In this document: positions 1 through 8,598 of the stretch, one piece after another
Position numbering within the stretch: the first letter of the stretch is position 1
How the letters are laid out: each line of letters begins with the position of its first letter
DNA from: Bacteroidales bacterium
GTDB taxonomy: Bacteria > Bacteroidota > Bacteroidia > Bacteroidales > UBA3824
Reading direction: 5' to 3'
Assembly (NCBI GenBank): GCA_016286055.1
Contig: JAEERW010000024.1
Span: 1 to 36,613 of the forward strand
Length of the DNA stretch: 36,613 bases
Made by a program: the position numbers and the translations under genes
The notes under the pieces: model-generated
The model's database searches: none
What the model saw: only the letters and a program-made list of their open reading frames with translations
What the model was told of the DNA's origin: nothing

Positions 1-45
1 TTATTTTCGCAAATATACAAAAAGTTTTTTATTTTATCGCTTTTT

Positions 46-1128
46 TTATTTTTCAGCCTTGCCGCTCGGAATCTCAATAAGCCGTTTCATATCTTTGGTG
101 TAAAGTGCGCCGTTATATGTGCTAAAATTGGGATTATTTGGCGAAATTATAATTTTATTCAAGGCATATAAGCCTGACAAACTGCCAGATTTTATAAATT
201 CAAGTTTTTCTGGTAACGTTATGGTTTTAACATTTCCGCAATTATAGAAAAACGATTTATCGATGTTGACAATTTTTTCTGACAGCCTTATGTTTTTTAA
301 TTTGTCGCATTGCATAAAACAGAAATTATCCATTTCCACAACCGAATCCGGAATTAGAACAGTTTCAAGTTTTAAACAATTTTTAAAAGCACCGTGTTTT
401 ATGGTTTTGACACTTTCGGGTATAACAACCGATTTGCCTGCGAAACTGTCAAAACATCCGCTTTCTAAAACTTCCGTTCCGAATGGTATCTTGTAGTTTT
501 CGCACAACGCAGGGGGTACACAAATAAGTTTTTTGCCATCAGGCGAAAAAATTGCACCTTTGATTATTTTGAAATTAGGATTTTCTGGTGCTAGATTGAT
601 TTGTTTTACTTTAAAGCACCAATCAAAAGGAGAATGTAATTTTTTTACGTTTTTTGGAATATTGATTTCTGTAAGTTTTTCACAATTTGAAAATTCCGAA
701 TCTTCAATTACCTCAACAGTATCGGGAATGGTCGCATTTTTTAGTTTTGGTGCTTCAATAGCATGGTGTTCTATTTTTTTCAGATTTTTGGGGAATGTGA
801 TTTTTTGCAGATTATATGTTAAACCAATCGTCCCAGTTTTTAAGATTTCAAGATTTTCAGGCAAAATGATTTCTCGCAAATTACCTAAAAAATCTATTTG
901 GTGCAAATGATTTTTAAATAAATAACCCTGGATAAGGAAACAAGTCTTGCTCAAATCTAATACTTTTACGAAATGGGTTTTGTTTATGTTGACAAATTTG
1001 AAAAGACCCTCTTCCGAAGTACCTTTGATAATAATATGCTCAGCCTCTTTAAATTTCTGAGAATTAAGAATTCCATCTAATGAATTTGTATCGTCAATAT
1101 CTATGGTAATTTTTTTCATACTTTGCAT
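46..1128 (-). CDS. BspA-like leucine-rich repeat protein (LRR_5 type)
   Basis: This protein of about 360 residues is built almost entirely from LRR_5/BspA-type repeats. The recurrent pattern is I(T)IPxxVxxIxxxaFxxCxxLxxI, for example around 'VVIPESVKTIKHGAFKNC' and 'ITFPKNLKKIEHHAIE'. Such repeats usually form solenoids for protein binding, often on the cell surface in Bacteroidota. No signal peptide is visible, so a cytoplasmic or non-classical location is possible. The longest frame opens with a TTG at 1140; ATG codons at 1128 and 1119 are better starts, and the one at 1119 gives MKKITIDID. The C-terminus ends soon after a repeat with no sorting domain. The family call is firm; the ligand is unknown. 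Confidence 0.85.
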   Translation of the reverse strand: MQSMKKITIDIDDTNSLDGILNSQKFKEAEHIIIKGTSEEGLFKFVNINKTHFVKVLDLSKTCFLIQGYLFKNHLHQIDFLGNLREIILPENLEILKTGTIGLTYNLQKITFPKNLKKIEHHAIEAPKLKNATIPDTVEVIEDSEFSNCEKLTEINIPKNVKKLHSPFDWCFKVKQINLAPENPNFKIIKGAIFSPDGKKLICVPPALCENYKIPFGTEVLESGCFDSFAGKSVVIPESVKTIKHGAFKNCLKLETVLIPDSVVEMDNFCFMQCDKLKNIRLSEKIVNIDKSFFYNCGNVKTITLPEKLEFIKSGSLSGLYALNKIIISPNNPNFSTYNGALYTKDMKRLIEIPSGKAEK

Positions 1129-1213
1129 TTTTTTTAACAATACTCAAAATTATATTCCAACATTGACGGCAGAAGAAATCCGCCGCCAAAACTTTAATCC
1201 GTTGTAGTTATAA

Positions 1214-1939
1214 TCACGCCTCGTTTGTTTGTCCTTCATCGTCAATACTCTCAGCCCAGTTGTCGAAAAATTCGCTGTCGGATTGGTAGTTGAGTTGTCG
1301 GTTGATGAAGGCGATGGATTGGAGGAGGATTTTTTGGTTTTGAGGTTCACTGTATACAAACGCTTCTGTCATATAGCGGCGGGCACTTTCGTAATCGTCG
1401 AGCGATAGGTAAATGTTTGATATGTCGCTCAATAGACTATCTATATAATTGATACTGTTAAATTTATGTGCCCATTTTTCACATTCGAGAGCGTATTGTA
1501 GAGCCTCTTGGTATTCCCCTTTTTTGTAAAGAATCTTTTGCACAGTATACATCATATACGCAACGTGCTGCGGGTCATATTCGTTGTCAATACCTATTTG
1601 GATAGACTCTTTTAGGAAGTCAAGCGCCTCATCGTCGTAGTCGTTTTGATGATGTAAATGTCCGAGGCGGCGGAGCGACTTATGCAAACCGTATTTATAG
1701 TTAAAATGGCGTGCAGTTTCCTCGGCTGTTTTCCACGCGTTAAACATGTTTTCGCCATCGCGGAGGTTCATATAACATTCGCCAAGTTCAATCAAAGCGT
1801 CTACATACCACTCGTATTCGTCTTGATTTTTAGCGATGTCAACAGCGGTGATAAAATATTGCTCTGCCTGTTGGTAATCTTCGGCTTTGTAGGCTTCTTT
1901 GCCTGCCTTAAATGCTTCTTGAAATGTAATGTTTGCCAT
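1214..1939 (-). CDS. Tetratricopeptide repeat protein
   Basis: A 241-residue soluble protein with about five TPR-like helical pairs, such as 'AGKEAYKAEDYQQAEQYF', 'ELGECYMNLRDGENMFNAW', 'RRLGHLHHQNDYDDEALDF' and 'SDISNIYLSLDDYESARRY'. There is no signal peptide and no catalytic domain, so it is probably a scaffold or adaptor. It is transcribed divergently from the lipoprotein gene that begins at 2018. The 78-bp gap is AT-rich and carries a TATATTTA box for this strand. The start is an ATG with no Shine-Dalgarno site. The partner cannot be inferred. Confidence 0.8.
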   Translation of the reverse strand: MANITFQEAFKAGKEAYKAEDYQQAEQYFITAVDIAKNQDEYEWYVDALIELGECYMNLRDGENMFNAWKTAEETARHFNYKYGLHKSLRRLGHLHHQNDYDDEALDFLKESIQIGIDNEYDPQHVAYMMYTVQKILYKKGEYQEALQYALECEKWAHKFNSINYIDSLLSDISNIYLSLDDYESARRYMTEAFVYSEPQNQKILLQSIAFINRQLNYQSDSEFFDNWAESIDDEGQTNEA

Positions 1940-1983
1940 AATATTTTGTTTAAAATTAATAATGCGTAAATATAAAAATTTTT

Positions 1984-1991
1984 TACATTTG
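1984..1991 (+). promoter_or_regulatory. Bacteroidota -7 box (TACATTTG)
   Basis: TACATTTG fits the TAnnTTTG -7 consensus of the Bacteroidota primary sigma factor. It lies 26 bp before the ATG of the lipoprotein gene at 2018. Confidence 0.6.
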
Positions 1992-2017
1992 CCGTGAATT
2001 AAAACTCAAAAATTATT

Positions 2018-2854
2018 ATGAAAAAAGTATTTTTACCATTAACAGCGTTATTATTAGCCTTTTACAGTTGCAATAATGCGCCTCAGCAAAATTCGGACAA
2101 TGCTTCCGACACTACCAAAATTTCCATTTCCGAACCTAAGGACGATGCTCCCGCAGCCGACCCTTCTGTTGATTGGAACAAACCACTTTTCACCATCGAC
2201 ACCGAAACTGGCGATACCATTACCAAATGGCTCTACACTGATACCTCGATTGTTGAAACATCTATTTACACCGAGGCTTCGTATGGCTATGAGGGTGATG
2301 AAACCACTGTTTACGATTTAAAAGGTCGCATAATTTCGCAATGCGGTACTATTAATTCGGGCAACATTCACAACGATGAAATGGAATATACCTATGAGGG
2401 CAAAATTCGCACCGGCAAGGGTAACAACATTACTGAGGGATATCCTTCGTTTACCGACATCAAAGAGGTTGTTTATTTTGCCGACAGCGATTTTAAGATG
2501 GACACTCTTGGACAAACCTTCACCGCCGATGTTTCGTGGGACACTATGGAAGATGAAAACGAACCCGAAATTCAATACGAACTTGAAAGTTATTACATCA
2601 AAAAGTATAAAGACGGTCGTGTAATTGATTTAACCAACTATGGCAAGGATGTTAGCACCAACAAAATGGAGTTTCGTTCGCGTATAATTTATGAATACAA
2701 CACTGCCGGAGATTTAATTAAATCAACGATTCTCAACGAACAAGGCACGCCAATGGGTGAATATGCCGCAACCACTTTAACCTACGAAGGCAATGCCTGC
2801 ATCTCTACCAACGACGGCACCGAGACTAAAACATTTTATGCTAAGAAGAAATAA
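2018..2854 (+). CDS. Lipoprotein of unknown function
   Basis: The 278-residue product begins with a signal peptide ending in a lipobox (LLLAFYSC-NN). The predicted lipid-bearing Cys is residue 18, followed by a polar linker rich in N, Q, S, D and P. The rest is acidic and rich in beta-type residues, with alternating Tyr/Thr strands reminiscent of outer-membrane YD-like or beta-sandwich lipoproteins, but no family is recognised. Export and anchoring to the outer membrane or periplasm is inferred from the lipobox. It has its own promoter and faces the gene at 2858 tail to tail, 3 bp apart. Confidence 0.75.
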   Translation: MKKVFLPLTALLLAFYSCNNAPQQNSDNASDTTKISISEPKDDAPAADPSVDWNKPLFTIDTETGDTITKWLYTDTSIVETSIYTEASYGYEGDETTVYDLKGRIISQCGTINSGNIHNDEMEYTYEGKIRTGKGNNITEGYPSFTDIKEVVYFADSDFKMDTLGQTFTADVSWDTMEDENEPEIQYELESYYIKKYKDGRVIDLTNYGKDVSTNKMEFRSRIIYEYNTAGDLIKSTILNEQGTPMGEYAATTLTYEGNACISTNDGTETKTFYAKKK

Positions 2855-2857
2855 GGG

Positions 2858-3040
2858 TTAAAATTCGGGCACAGGCTCGTTATATAGTTTAACAAATACC
2901 TCACGGGCGGGGACATAGATGATGTTTCCGTCCGTGTCGGTTTGTACCACCATTTGATTCAGCATAGCCTTGCGTTTTAATGTTTCGTATTCGGCTATTT
3001 GAAGGGCGTTTTTAATAAGTTCCTTATCTTGATTGCTCAT
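2858..3040 (-). CDS. Small protein overlapping the zeta-like ATPase gene
   Basis: This 60-residue protein is charged and probably helical at its N-terminus (QDKELIKNALQIAEYETLKR), ending in 'VFVKLYNEPVPEF'. Its start lies 17 bp inside the end of the zeta-like ATPase gene, which implies translational coupling. The size and coupling suggest a dedicated partner, but the order (kinase first, small protein second) is the reverse of the classical epsilon-zeta antitoxin-toxin pair. No domain was recognised; the antitoxin idea is inference. Confidence 0.65.
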   Translation of the reverse strand: MSNQDKELIKNALQIAEYETLKRKAMLNQMVVQTDTDGNIIYVPAREVFVKLYNEPVPEF

Positions 3041-3605
3041 AGTTTTTTATAGTGTTAAAAGTTGATTTATCGTAAATTACTAAACCATCTTCGTCTTTTT
3101 CCGCGATAATGGCTCTTGGATTTTCTGCGTTGTCGATTATCATACAATAATCAACAATTGGCATATAAATTTCAAAAAGGTTTTTGATTCCTGCATAATA
3201 TCGTCTATAAATCACGTCTTTTGGAATATTGTGCCCGCCTTCTTTAACTCTCTGAGCCACTCTGGCTGCGGCAAATTCAGGCGACGGAAGCCAAAAATAA
3301 AGAAGTTGCACATAAAACCCTTTTTCGTGGGCTTGTGAAACAAGGTTTTGATAACTTTTGGTAGACAAAGTGGTTTCTATGGCAAAACTATCGTTTTGGG
3401 TAAGGAGATAGTTAATGCGTTCGAGCATCAGTTTGCCTGCCTGAATTGCCACGCTTTCAGGATTAAATGGCGAAAGACCTTTTGCTATTTCATCAGCATT
3501 AACAAACTCTTTACACTCAAATATTTCCGGTAAAATTGTTACCGAAGCGGTGGTTTTACCTGCACCATTGCAGCCGGATATTATGTAGAGTTTTTTAGTT
3601 GGCAT
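3024..3605 (-). CDS. Zeta-toxin-like P-loop ATPase/kinase (COG4185 type)
   Basis: A 193-residue P-loop protein. Walker A is GCNGAGKTT (residues 11-19), followed by NADEIAKGLSPFNPES, typical of the predicted ABC-type ATPase/zeta-like kinase family. The segment 'FAIETTLSTKSY' matches the substrate-side motif of zeta-type kinases, and 'RVAQRVKEGGHNIP' is the usual lid region. Zeta toxins phosphorylate UDP-N-acetylglucosamine; many chromosomal relatives of this short type have no proven substrate. It is the first gene of a two-gene unit with the overlapping 60-residue protein. A weak box TATCTTTA sits just upstream (3625-3632, minus strand). Length and motifs are intact. Confidence 0.8.
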   Translation of the reverse strand: MPTKKLYIISGCNGAGKTTASVTILPEIFECKEFVNADEIAKGLSPFNPESVAIQAGKLMLERINYLLTQNDSFAIETTLSTKSYQNLVSQAHEKGFYVQLLYFWLPSPEFAAARVAQRVKEGGHNIPKDVIYRRYYAGIKNLFEIYMPIVDYCMIIDNAENPRAIIAEKDEDGLVIYDKSTFNTIKNYEQSR

Positions 3606-3649
3606 TGGTATTTTTATTTGAGTGTAAAGATATAAAAAAAATTCTAAGT

Positions 3650-4123
3650 TTAAATAAAACTTTCGTATTCTTGTAAGTAGGCTACTGCCTTTTCTAAATA
3701 TTTCTTGTCGATGTCGTCGAATGTAGCCAAACTATCGCTGTCGATGTCTAAAACCGCTGTGATTATGCCCGATTTTGAAAACACGGGAACTGCAATCTCT
3801 GATTTAGATAGCGAACTGCACGCAATGTGTCCTGGAAATTTGTCAACATCTTCTACCACAATGGTTTGCTCTTTTGTATAAGCAGTGCCGCAAACTCCTT
3901 TGCTTTTGTGAATGCTTAAACAAGCAGGGTCGCCTTGAAATGGTCCGAGCAGCAAATAGTCGCCATCCACTACATAAAAACCTGTCCAAAAGAAATTCAT
4001 ATTTCGGTGAACCGCCGCCACAAAATTTGCAAGCGAACTAATTCCATATTTTACACCCGAAACAAGTGCTTGAATTTGAGGAACAATCTCCTCGTATTTT
4101 GATATTTTTTCTGATTGTGTCAT
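3650..4123 (-). CDS. msrC: Free methionine-(R)-sulfoxide reductase (GAF domain)
   Basis: A single GAF domain that reduces free L-methionine-(R)-sulfoxide in the cytosol, using thioredoxin-type reductant. With the start at MTQSEK the protein has 157 residues. The family signature is complete: FFWTGFY (44-50), LLLGPFQGDPAC (57-68), GVCG (76-79), FPGHIAC (96-102) and LDIDS near 125. The three cysteines fall at 68, 78 and 102, with the same spacing (10 and 24) as the reactive cysteines of E. coli fRMsr. The frame could open ten codons earlier, but that would overlap the upstream esterase; the internal ATG at 4123 is preferred and leaves a 13-bp gap, so the two genes are probably co-transcribed. 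Confidence 0.92.
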   Translation of the reverse strand: MTQSEKISKYEEIVPQIQALVSGVKYGISSLANFVAAVHRNMNFFWTGFYVVDGDYLLLGPFQGDPACLSIHKSKGVCGTAYTKEQTIVVEDVDKFPGHIACSSLSKSEIAVPVFSKSGIITAVLDIDSDSLATFDDIDKKYLEKAVAYLQEYESFI

Positions 4124-4136
4124 AATGGGTTTTATT

Positions 4137-5363
4137 TTATTTCCATCCTCCAATCCACCTATTCATATCGGTGTCTTTAAATTCGTCGGCTTTGCGGATG
4201 TTGGTGTCGGAGGGTTTGTTGAAGAGGAATTTTTCTACAAAGCGTTTAACGGCATCGTTTTCGGAGTCGCACGCCATACAGTGAGGATGTCCGCCTTCAA
4301 ACACGTAGCCAAAACGGTCGGAGATTCCAAATTTGTCCCAAACTTTGGAGGCGGCGGCAGTGGAAACGTATCCTGAATAGTCGCAGAGCCAAGGATAGTC
4401 TGAGTTGCCAAGCACCAAAACTGCGCGGGGTGCAATCATCGAAATAATCTGGTGATGGTCGTAGGGCAAGCGGTTGAGTTTTCCATTGAAATTATCCTTA
4501 AACGAGGGGGCAAACCAAGAGTAGTTGGTGTTTTCCACACGTTCTACATTAACATTGGTAGTGGCTGTGTGATAGTCGCTTGCACGCCACGAGTTGATGC
4601 CGCCGCCACCCGATTCTTGAATAATGGTGAGGGCGATGCGCTCGTCGAATGCTCCGGCAAACATAGCCATTTTGCCTGCGTATGAGCAACCTGTTACGGC
4701 AATGTGGTTTACATCGGCGTGGATTTGGTCTTTTACTTGGTAGAGCGCGTCGATTAGGCGGCTGATTCCCCAAGTCCATCCCGAATAGTTTCCACTGGTG
4801 TTCTTATACTTGGGAAATAGTTTGTAAAATGCTGCGGCACTGTCTCTTACAGCCTGATGACTGCTTTTGATAATTTGGTCGTGTTTAAACGGAACAAGTA
4901 TACAGCCTTTTACAAATTCGGGACGAATGCTGCCTGAGGGCATATTCATTCCTATAATCACGGGGAAAGGTCCGTTGCCTTCGGGAATGATTATTTTTGA
5001 CGAAAACTCCAAACTTCCGCCTTTGGTGTCCACCTTAATATTAATGGTGGTTTCGGCGGCGTTGTAGGTGGCGGTAACTTTTTTGAAAGAGGGGATAGGT
5101 CCTATTTCGTAATCCTGCACCATTCGGGCGGTTTCGTTGCGGTGACGTTCCCAACCTTTGTAGTCGGCGTTGTAGGTGCCGTCTTGATAGAGAAACGGGT
5201 CGGGGAGAGCCTCGTTGTTGTAACTCAGTTGTGCCGGAGCGGTTGACGAGCCTTCTTTGAGACTCTTGCCGGTGTTTTCCTTGGCAAAAACCAAGGGGAG
5301 GGTTTGCGCCGATGCTCCAATAGTGCAGAGCAATGCGGCTGTTATTAAAACACTCTTTTTCAT
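4137..5363 (-). CDS. CE15-family glucuronoyl esterase, secreted
   Basis: An alpha/beta hydrolase of 408 residues with a signal peptide (MKKSVLITAALLCTIGASAQ). The nucleophile elbow is VTGCSYAG, with Ser227, and a Glu follows 23 residues later (Glu250, in QESGGGG). The catalytic His lies in GGHPHC (His359 or His361). This Ser-Glu-His arrangement and the 23-residue spacing match CE15 4-O-methyl-glucuronoyl esterases, which cut ester links between lignin and glucuronoxylan. The usual GCSR-x-GK motif reads GCSYAGK here. No dockerin or carbohydrate module is present. It lies alone, away from any xylan locus, directly upstream of msrC. Expected location is the periplasm or outer surface. Confidence 0.87.
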   Translation of the reverse strand: MKKSVLITAALLCTIGASAQTLPLVFAKENTGKSLKEGSSTAPAQLSYNNEALPDPFLYQDGTYNADYKGWERHRNETARMVQDYEIGPIPSFKKVTATYNAAETTINIKVDTKGGSLEFSSKIIIPEGNGPFPVIIGMNMPSGSIRPEFVKGCILVPFKHDQIIKSSHQAVRDSAAAFYKLFPKYKNTSGNYSGWTWGISRLIDALYQVKDQIHADVNHIAVTGCSYAGKMAMFAGAFDERIALTIIQESGGGGINSWRASDYHTATTNVNVERVENTNYSWFAPSFKDNFNGKLNRLPYDHHQIISMIAPRAVLVLGNSDYPWLCDYSGYVSTAAASKVWDKFGISDRFGYVFEGGHPHCMACDSENDAVKRFVEKFLFNKPSDTNIRKADEFKDTDMNRWIGGWK

Positions 5364-5412
5364 TTTATTTGTTTTTGTTATATTTATTAGTAGCCTTATT
5401 TATAGATTTTTA

Positions 5413-5544
5413 AACAACGAATGAAACGAATTTAACAAATACCTTTTTAGGTAAGGATTATAAAAAATAATCTTCGATTAATTTTTATGCGAATTAAACT
5501 AATACATAGTTAGATTATTAGTTTTATTCGTTTAATTCGTTGTT
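5413..5544. repeat. Intergenic inverted repeat built on RCGAAT units
   Basis: The left arm AACAACGAATGAAACGAAT (5413-5431) pairs with ATTCGTTTAATTCGTTGTT (5526-5544), with one mismatch in 19 bp. The region between is AT-rich and contains further GCGAATTAAA-type pieces. It fills the 186-bp gap between the purT stop and the start of the esterase gene. It may act as a transcript-end structure or be a dispersed repeat; similar RCGAAT units recur at 8404-8485. Confidence 0.6.
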
Positions 5545-5549
5545 GAGAT

Positions 5550-6731
5550 CTAAATTTCAATTTTGAGTTTTGAATACATTTCTTGAACCTTGCGGCGGGC
5601 GTCGTCGATGTCGTTGCCACGAGCAAGAAGAACTGCCATACGACGGTGGTCGTGAACTTCGGGTTTGCCAAAAATCCTTATCTGCGTGTCGGGAATGTTG
5701 AGTGCTTCTTCAAGGTTTTCGAATGTTACGTGGTCGCTGTCGCCGCTTACCACTACGGCTTTTGATGCCGACGGACCGTGAAATGCTATGTTAGGAATTG
5801 GCAATCCGAGAATTGCCCTAACGTGGAGCGCGAATTCCGAAAGGTCTTGTGAAATCATAGTTACCATACCTGTATCGTGCGGACGTGGTGACACTTCGCT
5901 AAAAATTACATCGTTGCCACTTACAAACATCTCAACGCCAAAAATACCGTATCCGCCGAGGGCAGTGGTGATTTTTTCGGCAATCTGCTGAGCCTTTTGA
6001 AGTACTTCGGGCGTGGTGGGTTGAGGTTGCCACGATTCTTGATAGTCGCCGTCTTTTTGCCAATGTCCGATGGGTTCGAGGAAACTTGTTCCGCCCTTGT
6101 GACGCACTGTAAGAAGTGTTATTTCGTAGTCGAATTTTACAAACGCTTCAACGATAACCTTCCCTGCACCGGCGCGACCGCCTTCTTGGGCTATTTTCCA
6201 AGCGTTTTCGATGTCGGATTCTGATTTGATAACGCTCTGACCGTGTCCCGAACTGCTCATAATGGGTTTTACCACGCAGGGTATTCCCACGGCTTTTACT
6301 GCGTCTACAAAACCATCGTGAGTGGCTGCAAAACGGTATTCAGATGTTTTGATGCCGAGTTCTTCGGCTGCCAAACGGCGTATTCCCTCGCGGTTCATAG
6401 TGAGGAAAGTGGCTCGGGCGGTGGGGATAACGTTGTAGCCCTCTTTTTCGAGTTCAACAAGGGTTTTGGTGGCGATTGCCTCCACTTCGGGAATAATGTA
6501 GTCGGGTTTTTCGGTTGAGATAATTTCGCGGAGTTTTTCGCCGTCGAGCATCGACACCACATACGATTTGTGCGCCACCTGCATAGCGGGAGCGTTTTCG
6601 TATTTGTCGAGTGCAATTACCTCAATGCCAAGACGTTGAAGTTCAATAGCGACCTCCTTGCCGAGTTCGCCGCTACCACAGAGAAGGGCTTTTTTGCCGC
6701 CTTGCTTAAATACAGTACCAAATTTTGTCAT
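5550..6731 (-). CDS. purT: Formate-dependent phosphoribosylglycinamide formyltransferase (GAR transformylase 2)
   Basis: The 393-residue ATP-grasp enzyme catalyses formate + ATP + GAR to formyl-GAR in purine synthesis, independent of folate. The N-terminal GAR-binding fold starts with [21 protein letters not shown], as in PurT. The ATP-grasp core carries '[17 protein letters not shown]' and the metal-binding '[14 protein letters not shown]', and the C-terminal domain follows. The length matches E. coli PurT (392). It is divergent from nhaD across a 142-bp gap and stands as a single-gene unit. Nothing is missing. Confidence 0.96.
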   Translation of the reverse strand: MTKFGTVFKQGGKKALLCGSGELGKEVAIELQRLGIEVIALDKYENAPAMQVAHKSYVVSMLDGEKLREIISTEKPDYIIPEVEAIATKTLVELEKEGYNVIPTARATFLTMNREGIRRLAAEELGIKTSEYRFAATHDGFVDAVKAVGIPCVVKPIMSSSGHGQSVIKSESDIENAWKIAQEGGRAGAGKVIVEAFVKFDYEITLLTVRHKGGTSFLEPIGHWQKDGDYQESWQPQPTTPEVLQKAQQIAEKITTALGGYGIFGVEMFVSGNDVIFSEVSPRPHDTGMVTMISQDLSEFALHVRAILGLPIPNIAFHGPSASKAVVVSGDSDHVTFENLEEALNIPDTQIRIFGKPEVHDHRRMAVLLARGNDIDDARRKVQEMYSKLKIEI

Positions 6732-6825
6732 ATTTCAATAATTAGGAGTCAGAATTAGGTTTGAATGAACAGGGCAAAGATAAAAAAATTTACATTTTCT
6801 TTTTATATCGGAGAGTTTTTTTACC

Positions 6826-6833
6826 TATCTTTG
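6826..6833 (+). promoter_or_regulatory. Bacteroidota -7 box for nhaD (TATCTTTG)
   Basis: TATCTTTG fits TAnnTTTG exactly and is followed by GCGGC, 40 bp before the nhaD ATG at 6874. Confidence 0.7.
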
Positions 6834-6873
6834 CGGCGTTTTTAAAAAAAGAAAATCTTAAAAGGTATTAGTT

Positions 6874-8319
6874 ATGTTTATTCTAATGATTGTAGTGTTT
6901 GTGATTGGGTATGCCTGCATTGCCCTTGAACACAAACTAAAAATCGACAAGGCCGCCACAGCCCTTATGCTCGGTGCATTAATGTGGATCCTGTTTGTAA
7001 TCGGTAAAGATTGTCTTCTTGTTGACAGCAACAAAGTCTGGATTGATTATAAGAAGGAGACTCCGTGGGAACAGTACCTCAAAGAGGAATTAAAGAAGGA
7101 CCCTTCTATTAATGAACTTTCACAATCGGAGCGTACAAAGAAAATCGATGAGATTTACGAAGTGTACCAAAATACTTTCATTATAAATAAGGAGAGCCTT
7201 CATCATTTGGGCGAAACGTCCGAGACGCTTTTCTTCCTTCTTGGCGCAATGACTATCGTGGCTATTATCGACAAACACAACGGTTTTTCAATCATTACCA
7301 ACAAGATAACTACCAGAAGCAAGAAAAAACTTATTTGGATGCTGAGCATTCTCACCTTCTTTATGTCGGCGGTGCTTGATAATCTTACCACTACGATTGT
7401 GATGGTTACGCTGCTAAATAAGTTGGTGGCCGACAGGCATTTGCGGTGGACCTACGCTGGTATGATTGTGCTTGCTGCTAATGCAGGCGGTGCGTGGAGT
7501 CCTATCGGAGATGTTACCACCATTATGCTTTGGATTGGCGGATATATCACTGCCGGTAAGGTGATTGCATCGCTGCTGTTGCCCTCGATTGTGTCGATGG
7601 TGATTCCGTTGATTGTTTTGGGCTTTACCCTCAAAGGCGACCTTGAAGTGCCTGGCGAGGATAAGGTGCTTGTTAGCAAGAGCGAAAACCGCCTTCAATC
7701 GTTCTGTCTATATTGGGGTATCGGTTCGCTGCTGATGGTTCCCGTGCTCAAAACTTTCCTCCATCTACCGCCTTATATGGGTATGATTTTGGTTCTCGGA
7801 TTGTTTTGGCTTATTACTGATATTATTCACCACAAGTTGGGCGACCATAAAGAAAACTCTGTTATACAGGTGCTTACAAGCGTTGATACGCCTACAATTC
7901 TCTTTTTCCTCGGTATTCTTACCGCTGTGGCTGCATTGCAGACTTCGGGACATTTGGCTGCAATGTCGAATGTTTTGGATTCGGCTTTCAACCAAAACAC
8001 TTACGGAATCGGCTTAACAATTGGTGTTCTTTCGTCGATTGTTGATAATGTGCCTTTGGTAGCCGGAGCAATGGGAATGTACGATATGGGCGCAACAGCC
8101 GATTTGGTTCAAGACGGAACATTCTGGCAGTTGCTTGCCTACTGTGCTGGAACGGGCGGAAGTATCCTCATTATTGGTAGTGCCGCCGGAGTTGCCGCTA
8201 TGGGCTTAGAAAAAATCGAATTTATTTGGTATCTCAAACATATCAGTTGGTTGGCATTGATAGGATATTTCGCTGGTGCAGTGTGCTTCTGGCTTCTTCA
8301 TAGCGTAATGCTGGCTTAA
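6874..8319 (+). CDS. nhaD: Na+/H+ antiporter, NhaD family
   Basis: A polytopic inner-membrane antiporter of 481 residues that exports Na+ or Li+ in exchange for protons. Membrane segments begin at residue 1 and run to the C-terminus. A charged extramembrane insertion (about residues 50-105, KKETPWEQYLKEELKKDPS...) interrupts the first helices, as in other Bacteroidota NhaD proteins. Family motifs are AVLDNLTTTIVMV (166-178) and NAGGAWSPIGDVTT (203-216). The second half contains SSIVDNVPLVAGAMGMY, the pseudo-symmetric counterpart of the DNLTT motif, and the protein ends with the usual 'GTGGSILIIGSAAGVAAMG' segment. A strong terminator follows. Confidence 0.93.
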   Translation: MFILMIVVFVIGYACIALEHKLKIDKAATALMLGALMWILFVIGKDCLLVDSNKVWIDYKKETPWEQYLKEELKKDPSINELSQSERTKKIDEIYEVYQNTFIINKESLHHLGETSETLFFLLGAMTIVAIIDKHNGFSIITNKITTRSKKKLIWMLSILTFFMSAVLDNLTTTIVMVTLLNKLVADRHLRWTYAGMIVLAANAGGAWSPIGDVTTIMLWIGGYITAGKVIASLLLPSIVSMVIPLIVLGFTLKGDLEVPGEDKVLVSKSENRLQSFCLYWGIGSLLMVPVLKTFLHLPPYMGMILVLGLFWLITDIIHHKLGDHKENSVIQVLTSVDTPTILFFLGILTAVAALQTSGHLAAMSNVLDSAFNQNTYGIGLTIGVLSSIVDNVPLVAGAMGMYDMGATADLVQDGTFWQLLAYCAGTGGSILIIGSAAGVAAMGLEKIEFIWYLKHISWLALIGYFAGAVCFWLLHSVMLA

Positions 8320-8364
8320 CAGTTAAACACGAATGTTTATTTAAACACGAATGATATTTTTAAA

Positions 8365-8524
8365 GGGAACAACGCCAAGGCGTTGTTCTTTTTTTTGAAC
8401 AAAAATTAAAGCGAATAAAAACGAATTAAAGCGAATTGGTTTATTGATGGATTCGTTTTAATTCGCTTAAATTCGTTTAAATTTACGTTTTTAAAAAGAA
8501 ATAACGCCTTGGCGTTATTTCCCC
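8365..8524. repeat. 160-bp nested palindromic region between nhaD and the mgtC-like gene
   Basis: The 279-bp gap 8320-8598 contains no gene. Its left hairpin (GGGAACAACGCC...) is mirrored at the right by AAATAACGCC / GGCGTTATTT (8499-8520) followed by CCCC, so the outer ends are inverted repeats of each other. The interior has RCGAAT-rich arms: left about 8410-8437 (AAGCGAATAAAAACGAATTA...), right about 8451-8478 (ATTCGTTTTAATTCGC...). Two ACACGAATG units lie just before it (about 8336-8360). The whole looks like a MITE-like or structured intergenic repeat. Confidence 0.6.
8367..8396 (+). terminator. Rho-independent terminator after nhaD
   Basis: A perfect 10-bp stem GAACAACGCC / GGCGTTGTTC with an AA loop is followed by at least eight T residues. 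It ends the nhaD transcript and is also the left end of a larger palindromic region. Confidence 0.9.
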
Positions 8525-8598
8525 CTAAAATCCATTTTTGTTATAAAAAACCTTTTTTGTCATTATACGTTTTAAAGTATTATTAATGTTAAGCGAAA

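Noticed and set aside
1140-1213. Possible small gene tail (YNYNGLKFWRRISSAVNVGI on the minus strand)
   Set aside because: It is out of frame with the TPR gene, has no start codon of its own and no recognised family; kept as unexplained intergenic DNA.
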